A DNA stretch of 64,000 bases from JACPIL01 sp964362365 (GTDB taxonomy: Archaea; Nanobdellota; Nanobdellia; Woesearchaeales; GW2011-AR9). The stretch covers positions 1-64,000 of the forward strand of contig CAYIEF010000001.1 in assembly GCA_964362365.1 (NCBI GenBank). Direction: 5' to 3'. Of this stretch, positions 9,588 to 17,878 are shown in pieces; the first letter of the stretch is position 1, and each line of letters begins with the position of its first letter. The notes below the pieces were generated by a model. The model searched no databases. It was not told the origin of the DNA and saw only the letters and a program-made list of their open reading frames with translations. The position numbers and the translations under genes are program-made.

Positions 9588-9621
9588 TCTTCAACACCTC
9601 TTACAAAATTTATTCAATTGT

Positions 9622-9801
9622 TTATTCAATCATCTCCAGTTCTTCCAGCGCGGCATCTAAATCGTCAGGATACTGTGCAAGTATCTCCTCATCGCTTGGT
9701 CCTGATGCAGATGTTTCTGAAATCTGGTCTTGATCTGCACACCCAACAATGATCAAGCTTGAGAACAAAAGAAATATCATCAATATTGCAGCAATTTTCA
9801 T
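9622..9801 (-). CDS. Small lipoprotein, 59 aa
   Basis: Too short for usual length cut-offs. Signal peptide MKIAAILMIFLLFSSLIIVG, then Cys (lipobox IVGC), then an acidic mature part with DEEILAQY and the terminal helix LDAALEELEMIE. Its ATG overlaps the stop of the upstream secreted-protein gene as ATGA (9798-9801), so the two are translationally coupled. It resembles the 70-aa lipoprotein at 4725-4937 in its first four residues, lipobox and acidic C-terminus. Confidence 0.6.
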   Translation of the reverse strand: MKIAAILMIFLLFSSLIIVGCADQDQISETSASGPSDEEILAQYPDDLDAALEELEMIE

Positions 9802-11048
9802 GCTTCCACCTTCACTTTTTTCATCAACTCAATCCAGGCTTTTCGCGCTTGCAAAATAATCGCGCGGCGTTCTTCTTTGTTAGCTGCTTTATTAAAAGCT
9901 AACTTTGATTCTTCCATGGTAACTACAAAGGCAGCAACCTCTTCCTCGCTTAATCTTCCTTCTTCCATTAGTTCTTCTGCTTCTTCTTCAAGATTATAGA
10001 GCCGGAATTTAATCAGGCCATGCGCCTTATCACGCAGCTCTTGATTACAGTTTTCGCGCTTTCCTGCGTCTAATGCATTGCAGTTGGCTTGTTCGGTGAG
10101 AATCTCTCCTAATTTAAGCTGACCTTTCACACAGGCGATTCTTGACGGCCCGTTGGGAAAATCCCAGCATTCCTGCACCGCCCTATAGGCTTGCAAGCAG
10201 GCTTCTTGGTCATTTCTGGCCTTGCATTCTTCAGGAAAAAAGTTTTCATATTCAGCAGCCTGATCTTCACGCAGCCGCAAACGGCATTTTACCCTATCAG
10301 CAATATCCAAATAACCTCCGCATTTCAATTTCTTCCCGCTCTCCTCTGAGCTGGCTGCGGCTTTCTCTTCTTCATCTTTACTTTCTTCTTTCTGGCAGGC
10401 GATTTTTGAATAGGCGTAGTATTCGCCTACGCATCGCGGATGAGAAACTTGTATTTTTTCAATGTCAGGAGCAAGCTCTGTTTCCAAAGTGAAGAAATCT
10501 GCTGAAGTTTTAGTAATTTGAAAGTTCTTAAGCTCTGAAGAAATAGAAGTTTTAGAACGCTTGAAGATACGCGAGGAATCCTGCTGCTTGAATTGGTATT
10601 CTAAATCTTCCGGAGATGTTCCTATTCCTTTTAAGACAAAGCCAACTTTCACTTTACCTGGGACCTGCTGGCATTCCTGCAACTGCAGCGTCATTAAAGT
10701 GCAACTAAAGGTAAGACCGGGACAGGAAACTTCTTTATCGCCGTATTTTGAATCTTTCACAACATACTTGCCAGCCTTAACCATAGAAGCTTCGTCTGAA
10801 GTAAATTTTCCGTTCTTCCAGCTGCCAGGGATAATTTTCTCTTCACCATTTGGATCTGTAACTTTAACCTCATTCTCTGCGCCACGGGTGAAGCTAAGCA
10901 CACCAGTATCCGTACATTTAATATCAGAATAACGGCTCACGCTTCCCCCACCGCCACCACCTCCTCCTCCACCGCCTCCGCCACCGGCAGCGAGAACGGA
11001 AGCTATGGAAAACAAAAGAACAGCTAAGTAAACCAAAGATTCTCTCAT
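9798..11048 (-). CDS. Secreted protein with poly-glycine N-terminus
   Basis: 416 aa. Signal peptide of about 20 residues, then 14 glycines in a row, then a beta-rich domain (about 40-220) with several cysteines and a helical C-terminal half (about 250-416) with further cysteines (CGG, CRLRL, EECKAR, CNALDAGKRENC). The end (EERRAIILQARKAWIELM) is a charged helix like that of the protein at 3443-4714. The partner lipoprotein gene overlaps its stop codon. No enzymatic motif is visible; probably a surface or periplasm-like structural protein. Confidence 0.55.
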   Translation of the reverse strand: MRESLVYLAVLLFSIASVLAAGGGGGGGGGGGGGGSVSRYSDIKCTDTGVLSFTRGAENEVKVTDPNGEEKIIPGSWKNGKFTSDEASMVKAGKYVVKDSKYGDKEVSCPGLTFSCTLMTLQLQECQQVPGKVKVGFVLKGIGTSPEDLEYQFKQQDSSRIFKRSKTSISSELKNFQITKTSADFFTLETELAPDIEKIQVSHPRCVGEYYAYSKIACQKEESKDEEEKAAASSEESGKKLKCGGYLDIADRVKCRLRLREDQAAEYENFFPEECKARNDQEACLQAYRAVQECWDFPNGPSRIACVKGQLKLGEILTEQANCNALDAGKRENCNQELRDKAHGLIKFRLYNLEEEAEELMEEGRLSEEEVAAFVVTMEESKLAFNKAANKEERRAIILQARKAWIELMKKVKVEA

Positions 11049-11143
11049 TCAATCACCATGAATATTCAGAAAAGAAAAAGTAGTATTTTAATGTTTCTTT
11101 CATTTACGATAAATTATATAAAGAAGATTCAATATGAGAGAAT

Positions 11144-11527
11144 ATGTCCTCAAAAACAGAACAACCTGAAATAAAGATAACTATGGAGCCTTATCTGCAA
11201 GCAGGAGGCCCAGAAGTATATCCTAATCTTGAACCAGCACAGCCGATTGCAGTAAAGTTAGTAGATAATGGCTCCAGCATCTATGGTGTAGCCACGTTCG
11301 TTCCAAAAGTATATTCTGATACAAAATTACAATTACATGACCTAGTTGATTTATTAAATAAGGAATTGGTTGAGAAAGCACGAAAAGAAGGCATAACACA
11401 TATCTTTAACGTGCAATACGCAGGACCGACAGAATTTTATTGGAGAAGTGCTTTTGGAAAACATTTTGATAAAAGAGAATATACTGCCGTCGGCTGCGGG
11501 TATAAACCAAAAGGAAAGGAAGAATAA
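11144..11527 (+). CDS. Hypothetical 127-aa protein
   Basis: Cytosolic, mixed alpha/beta. A TATA-like element at 11110-11120 is about 28 bases before the ATG, consistent with a leaderless gene. The motif GITHIFNVQYAGPTEFYW and a terminal VGCGYKP are the most distinctive features; the helix DLVDLLNKELVEKARKEGI followed by a strand vaguely resembles small heavy-metal-binding-like (YbjQ) folds, but I would not assign it. Confidence 0.45.
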   Translation: MSSKTEQPEIKITMEPYLQAGGPEVYPNLEPAQPIAVKLVDNGSSIYGVATFVPKVYSDTKLQLHDLVDLLNKELVEKARKEGITHIFNVQYAGPTEFYWRSAFGKHFDKREYTAVGCGYKPKGKEE

Positions 11528-11529
11528 TT

Positions 11530-11955
11530 TTAATCCGCTTCTTCAAATTCCGAAGACGCTTTCTTCCCTTTCGGCGCTTTCAACTTTTTAGTGAGCGGTA
11601 TTACGTTCTGGCAATGCTGGCAGGTCACGACATACGATTGCACGCCTTGGTAATTCTTGCGTTTGTACTGTCCGGTAGATTCGCCTTTCTTGCCGCAAGA
11701 AGGGCAAGCGTATTTAGCTTCTAATTGTAGGCTTTCTTCATGCTCTTGCTTTTGCTCTTTGTAACCACAAGCTGGACATTCATATTCATCTGCCCTAGTC
11801 TTCACTTTGCCTTTCACCACCGGCTTGCCCATCTTGGCTTTCTTGCATTTGGGGCAAACTTTCCTATAAACCCAGGCCATGACTTCGCCGCCGTCAAGGG
11901 AGCGATTGGTAAAATAGATACATTCGTCCAGGGATTGCGGTTCGCGTAAGGCCAT
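11530..11955 (-). CDS. Double zinc-ribbon protein
   Basis: 141 aa with four CxxC pairs: CPKCKK and CPACG form one ribbon, CPSCGKKG and CQHC the second. A basic C-terminus ends in an acidic tail. Such proteins usually bind RNA, DNA or the transcription machinery, but the exact role is unknown. GAGGAGC lies 5 bases before ATG 11955, which fixes the start; a methionine 25 codons later would keep both ribbons. The PLP-enzyme gene at 11968-12786 ends just upstream. Confidence 0.6.
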   Translation of the reverse strand: MALREPQSLDECIYFTNRSLDGGEVMAWVYRKVCPKCKKAKMGKPVVKGKVKTRADEYECPACGYKEQKQEHEESLQLEAKYACPSCGKKGESTGQYKRKNYQGVQSYVVTCQHCQNVIPLTKKLKAPKGKKASSEFEEAD

Positions 11956-11967
11956 GATGAGCTCCTC

Positions 11968-12786
11968 TTATTTTTCTAATCGTTTCACTTCTATCGATAT
12001 TGCCGGTTTGTTCAACCTAATATACCGCGGACATTCCGTCCAGGGCAGTTGCTTATCTTTACAGTAGTTTATAATCTTTTCTTTTTCTTGCTGAGTTTGA
12101 TATTTAACCACCGCCACAAAACCAAGATCTTGTTTGTGGACTATATCAAAATATTCTAAATCAGCAATGATTTTCTTTCTTTTTTCAGTAAGAAAAGAAA
12201 TCCTCTCCGGCAATTCCTGGATTTTGTTTGAGATTATTTTTAATTTTTCATCGTCGTCAAATATTTTACAAAAAGGTTTAATTTTTTCAAATAGTTTTTT
12301 ACTTTTGCAGGAGACAAATCCGCCAGCTTTCGCTTCCACCAATTTCCATTCGCCAAAACTTCCTACTAAAACATCAGCATAGTTACCGTCACATAATTTT
12401 GTTCCAATTGAACCAGAAACATCCATGATGACCAAGCAATTATTTTTTCGACATACATTGTAAATTTCTTTCATCGGCTGTTCCGCAAAATAGCCGCCGG
12501 GATTCTGGTAGAGAAGTGCACCGCAAGAAAATTCGTTCAATTTTTTTTGCAAACCTGAAAGATTAATTTTAGCATCATCGCACTTTACTTCCGTTGCCTT
12601 GAGGCCTAATTTTTTAGGTATTTTCAGATAACTTAACCATCCACCTTCTTCAGGAATGAGAACAACTTTATCTTTAGGAATTGCAGAGAGAGCCGCAGCT
12701 ATGGCTGCATCACCGCGCGCAGTAATCTCTAAGTGTTGGTGGCGGGTTAATTTTTGCAGGGTTGGGATTATATCTGATTTAACCAT
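11968..12786 (-). CDS. PLP-dependent aminotransferase-fold enzyme
   Basis: About 272 aa from ATG 12786; the frame is open further upstream, but that part overlaps the protease gene. The order of motifs fits fold-type I PLP enzymes of the DegT/SelA/cysteine-desulphurase kind: an N-terminal ARGDAAIAAAL, the cofactor aspartate in VIMDVSGSIG, and a putative Schiff-base lysine in SFGEWKLVEAKAGGF. It is shorter than typical enzymes (350-400 aa), mainly in the C-terminal domain, so it may be a specialised or partly degenerate member. Substrate not predictable. It follows the site-2 protease gene by 43 bases. Confidence 0.55.
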   Translation of the reverse strand: MVKSDIIPTLQKLTRHQHLEITARGDAAIAAALSAIPKDKVVLIPEEGGWLSYLKIPKKLGLKATEVKCDDAKINLSGLQKKLNEFSCGALLYQNPGGYFAEQPMKEIYNVCRKNNCLVIMDVSGSIGTKLCDGNYADVLVGSFGEWKLVEAKAGGFVSCKSKKLFEKIKPFCKIFDDDEKLKIISNKIQELPERISFLTEKRKKIIADLEYFDIVHKQDLGFVAVVKYQTQQEKEKIINYCKDKQLPWTECPRYIRLNKPAISIEVKRLEK

Positions 12787-12829
12787 GAACAAAGAAAAAA
12801 GAGGTTTGTTTTTAATGATTGCTGTCGAA

Positions 12830-13972
12830 TTATTTTTTTGTCCCTTTTCTTCTCTTTTCTTCTTTAACTCCCACGCCAAATTTCAGCGCTAAAATTAATT
12901 TCTGCATTAATCTCGTTTTACTTACAAAACCAAGCAAATGTGATCTTTCCAGGACCGGAAGAAAGTCAAGATTCTGTTCAGATAATTTTTTGTAAGCATT
13001 GTAAGCGGAATCGCTGATGCGCAGAGTATTGATTTTAGATAAAGGAGTAGACAGTTGTTTAAGGGAAATTACTTTCTGCATTTTTGCTGGGATGGAAGTA
13101 ATATTTTTTAGATCAAGAATTCCTGAGAAAGAAGTATTTTTTACGAAATATATTTCTTCATCACTATCTTGGTATTTTTTCAGAAATTCTGAAAAACGCA
13201 TTGATGGTTCAAATTGAGCATACTTATCAGTCATTATTTTTTTAACACTTATTTTGCTGAGAATATCTTTTATCAGCACTTGTTCATAACTTCTTCCAGC
13301 AATAAAGTACAGAAAGCCGCCCAAGAAAATAAACCACAATCCGCCTCCTGCCCCGTTGATCATGTAAAGCAATCCTGATAAGACTAAAAAGAGCGCGAAG
13401 AATCTTCCGCCTAACACGGCAATCTTAGTGGCTTTCTTGATATCTTTGTAATAGGCATATAGAATTGCGCGGAAGGCTCTTCCCCCATCGAGAGGATATC
13501 CGGGGACGAGATTAAATAAGGCTAAAATCAAGTTAAGCTGGTATAAATAAAAAGTAATAGCAGTCCAAAAAAGATTTCCGTTCAGGAGATAGATGAGGTA
13601 AAAGAGAACAAACAGCAGCAGGGAGAATAACGGCCCGGCAATAGCCATCAAAAATTCTGTGCCGGGTTTGAGATCCTCATCGTCAATGCTCGCTACACCG
13701 CCAAAGAAAAAGAGAGTGATGCTTTCCACTTTTATCTTTTTAGCTTTCGCAACTAGGGAATGGCTTAATTCATGCAGCAATACGGAAACAAACAACAAAA
13801 TGACCGACACAACGCCCATCATCCAATAAATGTTAGTATCCTGACCGGGAAAGTAGTGGGGAAAAAAAGAAGAGGATAAGCCCCAGACCAAAATGGCAAA
13901 GACAAACCACCAGGAGAAATGCAGCTGCACATCAATGCCGAAAATACGAAATAGTTTTAAAGTGCCTCGCAT
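12830..13972 (-). CDS. Site-2 protease (M50) with CBS pair
   Basis: Intramembrane zinc metalloprotease, 380 aa. HELSH in the third membrane helix gives the zinc ligands and catalytic Glu; GYPLDGGR further on supplies the third ligand (the LDG motif). Six membrane segments precede a cytosolic C-terminal domain (about residues 235-365) that reads as a pair of CBS domains, which in this family sense nucleotides and gate activity. Such proteases release membrane-tethered factors. The neighbouring downstream gene is the PLP-fold enzyme. Confidence 0.87.
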   Translation of the reverse strand: MRGTLKLFRIFGIDVQLHFSWWFVFAILVWGLSSSFFPHYFPGQDTNIYWMMGVVSVILLFVSVLLHELSHSLVAKAKKIKVESITLFFFGGVASIDDEDLKPGTEFLMAIAGPLFSLLLFVLFYLIYLLNGNLFWTAITFYLYQLNLILALFNLVPGYPLDGGRAFRAILYAYYKDIKKATKIAVLGGRFFALFLVLSGLLYMINGAGGGLWFIFLGGFLYFIAGRSYEQVLIKDILSKISVKKIMTDKYAQFEPSMRFSEFLKKYQDSDEEIYFVKNTSFSGILDLKNITSIPAKMQKVISLKQLSTPLSKINTLRISDSAYNAYKKLSEQNLDFLPVLERSHLLGFVSKTRLMQKLILALKFGVGVKEEKRRKGTKK

Positions 13973-14045
13973 GACTTTAAGAATTATTTTTAATCTTTAA
14001 AAGGATTTGTGTTCATTTAGAAATAGAAAATATCAAAATTAGAAA

Positions 14046-14456
14046 TTAACTGATGGGAGGGACTGCTTCGACTTCTTTGCTGATGGGAGGAACGCTCTCG
14101 CCTGGGGCACCCTCGGAACCGCCGATGACAATGATGCCTTCTTCTTGGCCCGGGGTTCGTTTAAGCTGTGTGAGCTGCTGTTGCAGCCGCTCAATCTTCA
14201 GGCTTTGTGCAGCAATAAGAAGCTTGTCCCTGGATACCTGCTTATTGGTGAAGGTATATCCTCTTTTGCGCAGGATAGCTTGTCCGGCCACAGCACTTTT
14301 CTCCGTTTCCGCTTCTTTCAGCACCGCGTCCAACTCTTCATCAGAGAAAGCCGCCAGCCCTGCTTTCAATTCTTCTTCTGAAGATTCAGAAACACAAGCT
14401 ACTAGCAATAGCAAAGAAGCCAGCAATGTTGTTACAAACATTAATTGTTTTATCAT
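14046..14456 (-). CDS. Lipoprotein with proline-rich tail
   Basis: 136 aa from ATG 14456, preceded by AAAGGTG; an upstream methionine at 14492 would put charged residues before the signal peptide. Signal peptide MIKQLMFVTTLLASLLLLVA then Cys gives the lipobox LVAC. The mature part has the helix LAAFSDEELDAVLKEAE, a coiled-coil LKIERLQQQLTQLKR, and a C-terminal repeat of PPIS (two copies 13 residues apart). Stands alone. Function unknown. Confidence 0.55.
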   Translation of the reverse strand: MIKQLMFVTTLLASLLLLVACVSESSEEELKAGLAAFSDEELDAVLKEAETEKSAVAGQAILRKRGYTFTNKQVSRDKLLIAAQSLKIERLQQQLTQLKRTPGQEEGIIVIGGSEGAPGESVPPISKEVEAVPPIS

Positions 14457-14608
14457 CTTTGCACCTTTTTCTTTTTTTATGATAAGCCCCAACCATCTTA
14501 TTTATAATTCATTTTTAGGACCTATCACTTGGTATGGTTTAACTTTTATGAATAATAATTTAATGATAATAAAAGAAAGGAATATAAAAACTTATCCTTT
14601 CAAACTAT

Positions 14609-15091
14609 TTACTCTAATATACCATAATAAATATTGCACAAGGAAACATCAAGAAAATTACCCCATCCAGCCTTGTGGCTTAATCTAAATCCGGCATCAA
14701 TGCTCCAATCAAGATGGTTTAACACCGGATCGTATCCACCCCCACATTCAACAAAGAATTTTTCGACATCGGCATTTCGTAGATGTTCAATTACTCCTTT
14801 TACTAAACTGGCATAACTTTCAAAAGTTTGATCTCCTTCCTTGATAGAATCTTTGTAATCGCTTATGGAACAAACATGGAGAAAACTCGGCTTAGAAAAT
14901 CTTTGTTCTTTTTGCAACCATGTTTTTCCGTCATTAAAAATTTCAGGTTTTTTAGTAGTTACATAGAGTTGCGAATATTGCGAAGGTTTCTCCCCGTGCA
15001 TGCATATCCTAACCATGGTGCCCAAAACTTTCTGAAAACTTTTCAAATCATCTGTTTCGTACGAGAATCTTTGTGTAAGATTTATTGACAT
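14609..15091 (-). CDS. Hypothetical 160-aa protein
   Basis: Cytosolic mixed alpha/beta protein without signal peptide. The most recognisable stretches are FFVECGGGYDPVLNHLDWSI and GTMVRICMHGEKPSQY. No catalytic motif is evident and I do not recognise the family. It lies immediately downstream of rtcB on the same strand (about 30 bases), so co-expression is possible. Confidence 0.45.
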   Translation of the reverse strand: MSINLTQRFSYETDDLKSFQKVLGTMVRICMHGEKPSQYSQLYVTTKKPEIFNDGKTWLQKEQRFSKPSFLHVCSISDYKDSIKEGDQTFESYASLVKGVIEHLRNADVEKFFVECGGGYDPVLNHLDWSIDAGFRLSHKAGWGNFLDVSLCNIYYGILE

Positions 15092-15123
15092 TTTAATTCC
15101 CCCCCATTGATTATCTACTATTT

Positions 15124-16611
15124 CTATCCTTTCACATTTCCAATCGGCTTCAGCGCAACCACCGGCCGAGTGATTCCAGCTTTATCTAAAGTATCGACAA
15201 CCACATCAATATCTTTGTACGCTGCTCCTGCTTCTTCCGCCAAACCAGCCATAGTGACCGCATGAACATAAATTCCTTTTTTCTCCATGTCCTTCTGCAA
15301 TTTATCTCCGCGAATTTCTCGTTTGGCTTTAGCGCGGCTCATGGTTCTTCCTGCACCGTGCGCGGTAGAAGCAAAGGTTTCATCAGCGCCGTCTGTTCCC
15401 AGCAAAAGATATGAGCCTGTTTCCATGCTCCCACCAAGGATGACCGGCTGCCCAATCTTAGCATAATCTTTTGGCAGTTCGGAAGCTCTGGAAGGGCCGA
15501 AAGCGCGAGTAGCTCCTTTCCTATGCACCAGAAGCTCCTTCATTTTTCCATCGACCAGATGCTTTTCCAACTTGGCAATATTATGAGCAACATCATAGAC
15601 TAAACTCATTTCCATCTCTTCTGCAGTCTTTCCGAAAATCTGGCTGAAGACTTTGCGAATTTGATGAGTGATAACTTGTCTGTTTGCAAAGGCCATGTTG
15701 GCAGCACAGGCCATGGCTTTATAGTAGTCTTGCCCTTCCGGGGAATTAAAAGGCGCGCAGGCCAGTTCCTTGTCAAGAATTTCAATGCCATATTTTGGCA
15801 TGACTTCGAGAAAAACTTTCAGGTAATCAGTTCCAATCTGGTGGCCAAAACCACGGCTGCCGCAGTGCACCATGATAACTATCTGCCCTGGCTTAGTTAT
15901 GCCCATCACTTTGGCAGCATTTTTGTCGTAGATATTTTTTTCATTGACCACCTGAATTTCTAAGTAATGGTTTCCTGAACCTAAAGTACCGAGCTGGCCG
16001 AAGCCTCGTTTCACTGCTTTATCTGACACTTTGCTAGGATCCGCCTGAGGGATTTTTCCATGGCTTTCGATGTGTTCAATATCTGATTCCCAGGCGTAGC
16101 CTTTTTTCAAACACCATTGCGCGCCATCTTTCATCACTTCTTTGAATTCTTCCTTGCTTACTTTGACGAATCCTTTACAGCCTACTCCAGCTGGGACTGC
16201 TTTGTAGAGTTCGTCCACTAGTTGGTGAATACGGGGCTTTACTTCATCGACAGTAAGGTTGGTGGTCATGAGACGCATTCCGCAATTTATATCGAATCCA
16301 ATTCCACCTGGTGAAATTACTCCGCCTTCCTTGGGATCAAACGCAGCCACTCCGCCGATTGGGAATCCGTAGCCCCAATGGCCGTCAGGCATGCAGTAAG
16401 CATAGCGTTGTAAGCCAGGTAAAGTTGCGACATTGGCAATCTGGTTAAAGACACCGGCATCCATGTTATCCATCAATTCTTTATTGGCAATGATTCTTGC
16501 AGGAACACGCATCCCTTTGCGATATGAAACAGGAAGCTCCCAGGTAGTATCATTGATACGCTTGATCTCTTTTGGCGGTCCTGCTGGCTGCGGTTGAAAT
16601 TCTTCTTCCAT
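15124..16611 (-). CDS. rtcB: RNA-splicing ligase RtcB
   Basis: GTP- and Mn2+-dependent ligase that joins a 2',3'-cyclic phosphate (or 3'-phosphate) end to a 5'-OH end. In archaea it seals tRNA exons after intron removal. 495 aa, close to the usual length. Signature motifs are intact: GGIGFDINCGMRL with the metal-binding Asp and Cys, LGSGNHYLEIQ, HCGSRGFGHQIG, GGSMETGSYLL and the C-terminal STAHGAGR carrying the guanylated histidine. It sits next to a tRNA-like locus and in a window with an intron-rich tRNA-Leu, its expected substrate. Confidence 0.96.
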   Translation of the reverse strand: MEEEFQPQPAGPPKEIKRINDTTWELPVSYRKGMRVPARIIANKELMDNMDAGVFNQIANVATLPGLQRYAYCMPDGHWGYGFPIGGVAAFDPKEGGVISPGGIGFDINCGMRLMTTNLTVDEVKPRIHQLVDELYKAVPAGVGCKGFVKVSKEEFKEVMKDGAQWCLKKGYAWESDIEHIESHGKIPQADPSKVSDKAVKRGFGQLGTLGSGNHYLEIQVVNEKNIYDKNAAKVMGITKPGQIVIMVHCGSRGFGHQIGTDYLKVFLEVMPKYGIEILDKELACAPFNSPEGQDYYKAMACAANMAFANRQVITHQIRKVFSQIFGKTAEEMEMSLVYDVAHNIAKLEKHLVDGKMKELLVHRKGATRAFGPSRASELPKDYAKIGQPVILGGSMETGSYLLLGTDGADETFASTAHGAGRTMSRAKAKREIRGDKLQKDMEKKGIYVHAVTMAGLAEEAGAAYKDIDVVVDTLDKAGITRPVVALKPIGNVKG

Positions 16612-16704
16612 GAAGCGATACAGAATGAGAATTATTTATAAGGTTTGCTGGAGGGTTTGAAAGAATCTACACGAAAAGTTTATTAAGTTTGGTAGGGTTA
16701 AAAA

Positions 16705-16862
16705 CGGCAACGCTGGGATTCGAACCAGAAGTCCTGGAAGACTAGAGTTGTCTTACCTTCTTCTCTATCAAATTGGTGATCTAAGAGAAAATCCTTAAAA
16801 CGGAGAAAATAGGGGTGCAATAATTTCGGGATACTACATGTTAGACATTACACCACAATCCT
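16705..16862 (-). tRNA. tRNA-like locus, degenerate or unusually interrupted
   Basis: Read on the minus strand, the 3' part has a B-box-like TGGTTCGAATCCCAG followed by a possible acceptor strand CGTTGCC, a G discriminator and a T-run. The 5' part (near 16820-16862) has a D-arm-like GTGGTGTAATGTCTAACAT as in Gln/Gly/Trp-type tRNAs. However, the 5' acceptor (AGGATTG) does not pair with CGTTGCC, the T stem lacks one G, and the D loop has only one G. Between the halves is a hairpin TTCTCT/AGAGAA with a 3-nt bulge, as in archaeal intron motifs. It may be a pseudo-tRNA, two half-genes, or a tRNA with several introns. Isotype not assignable. Confidence 0.3.
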
Positions 16863-16869
16863 TTTAAAT
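16862..16869 (+). promoter_or_regulatory. TATA box of the gene at 16891
   Basis: TTTTAAAT centred about 25 bases before the ATG at 16891, which has no ribosome binding site; this fits leaderless transcription typical of archaea. Confidence 0.5.
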
Positions 16870-16890
16870 CCCTATATTCTACCGGTAAGC

Positions 16891-17358
16891 ATGGCTAAAA
16901 AAGCGGCAAAAAAGGCAGTAAAAAGAAAAACGGCATTGCCAAAGCCTGCCCGAAAAAGAGCAGAGCCTCTTAAAGTAGATGCAGATCCAACTCTCCATAC
17001 TAAAGAAGAGGACGAGGTATATCCAGCCGAAGAGCAAGGAATTCTAGCTGATGAAACCTCTGAAGAGCACGAGCTGGCTATGGAACATGGCGATGAGGAT
17101 GAGGATATTTATACCGAAGAAGGCCGCAAGAAGTTAGAAGAAGACGATGAGATCGAGCCCTGGGAAGAAGGAGTCATGGAAGGAGCTTCCGGCTTAGGAC
17201 AACTAGGCAAAGACGCGCTTACCGGGAAACCGATCATGGATGCCGATGAAGTCATCGAAATGGAACTGGATGGGAAATTGTACCGGTTTGTCTCTACCGC
17301 AAATGCGGAAAAGTTCCGTGAAAAGATGACGAAGAAGAAAGTGAAGGGAAAGAAGTGA
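16891..17358 (+). CDS. Hypothetical acidic protein with YHS-like C-terminus
   Basis: 155 aa. A basic Lys/Ala-rich N-terminus (about 1-27), a long acidic linker (30-100), then a compact domain DALTGKPIMDADEVIEMELDG followed by a tyrosine and phenylalanine-rich strand and a final basic helix. That domain has the layout of YHS/TRASH modules but lacks their metal-binding cysteine, so binding of metal is doubtful. Possibly nucleic-acid or ribosome associated; function unknown. Confidence 0.5.
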   Translation: MAKKAAKKAVKRKTALPKPARKRAEPLKVDADPTLHTKEEDEVYPAEEQGILADETSEEHELAMEHGDEDEDIYTEEGRKKLEEDDEIEPWEEGVMEGASGLGQLGKDALTGKPIMDADEVIEMELDGKLYRFVSTANAEKFREKMTKKKVKGKK

Positions 17359-17470
17359 GAATTAGGATATTAGTTCATTTTATTAGAAGATTGGGAAATA
17401 TAATTTCCTGTCGAAACATTTAAATATCTCTGTCAAAAAAAATATTTATCTTTTTGGGGGTAATCTTAAA

Positions 17471-17809
17471 ATGACAGACATTAGAATCACAATGCAAAAT
17501 TATTTATTTGACCACGGTAGACAAAACCATCCAGTAGATTTTGAATTGAATCCTGAAAAATCAGGAATTGTTCTTAAATCATTTGAATATCAAGGTCAAA
17601 AGTTTGAAGTCACGGGTAGGCTCGCTTATGTTCCACATAGATGGGGACATCATAATCCAGGTGCAGGTCAAGTTGGAAAATATATTTTAAAAGATTCCAC
17701 TGGGCAACAAAGAGAAGTTCTCATTCAAGATTATAGAGACCATTCAGGAACATGGAATATTGCACTGATAAGTGATATCAAACCAGTAGGTAGTCTTGAC
17801 GATTTGTAA
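17471..17809 (+). CDS. Hypothetical 112-aa beta-rich protein
   Basis: Small cytosolic protein without signal peptide. The central part has clustered histidines (PHRWGHHNPGAGQ), then strands ending VLIQDYRDHSGTWNIALI. GGGGGTAA lies about 8 bases before the ATG and supports the start. Family not recognised. Confidence 0.45.
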   Translation: MTDIRITMQNYLFDHGRQNHPVDFELNPEKSGIVLKSFEYQGQKFEVTGRLAYVPHRWGHHNPGAGQVGKYILKDSTGQQREVLIQDYRDHSGTWNIALISDIKPVGSLDDL

Positions 17810-17878
17810 AGACGCAATTTATTTTCTTTAAAATTAATGTTGACTATTATTTAGATCTAACAAAAAAAAATCTCGTTA

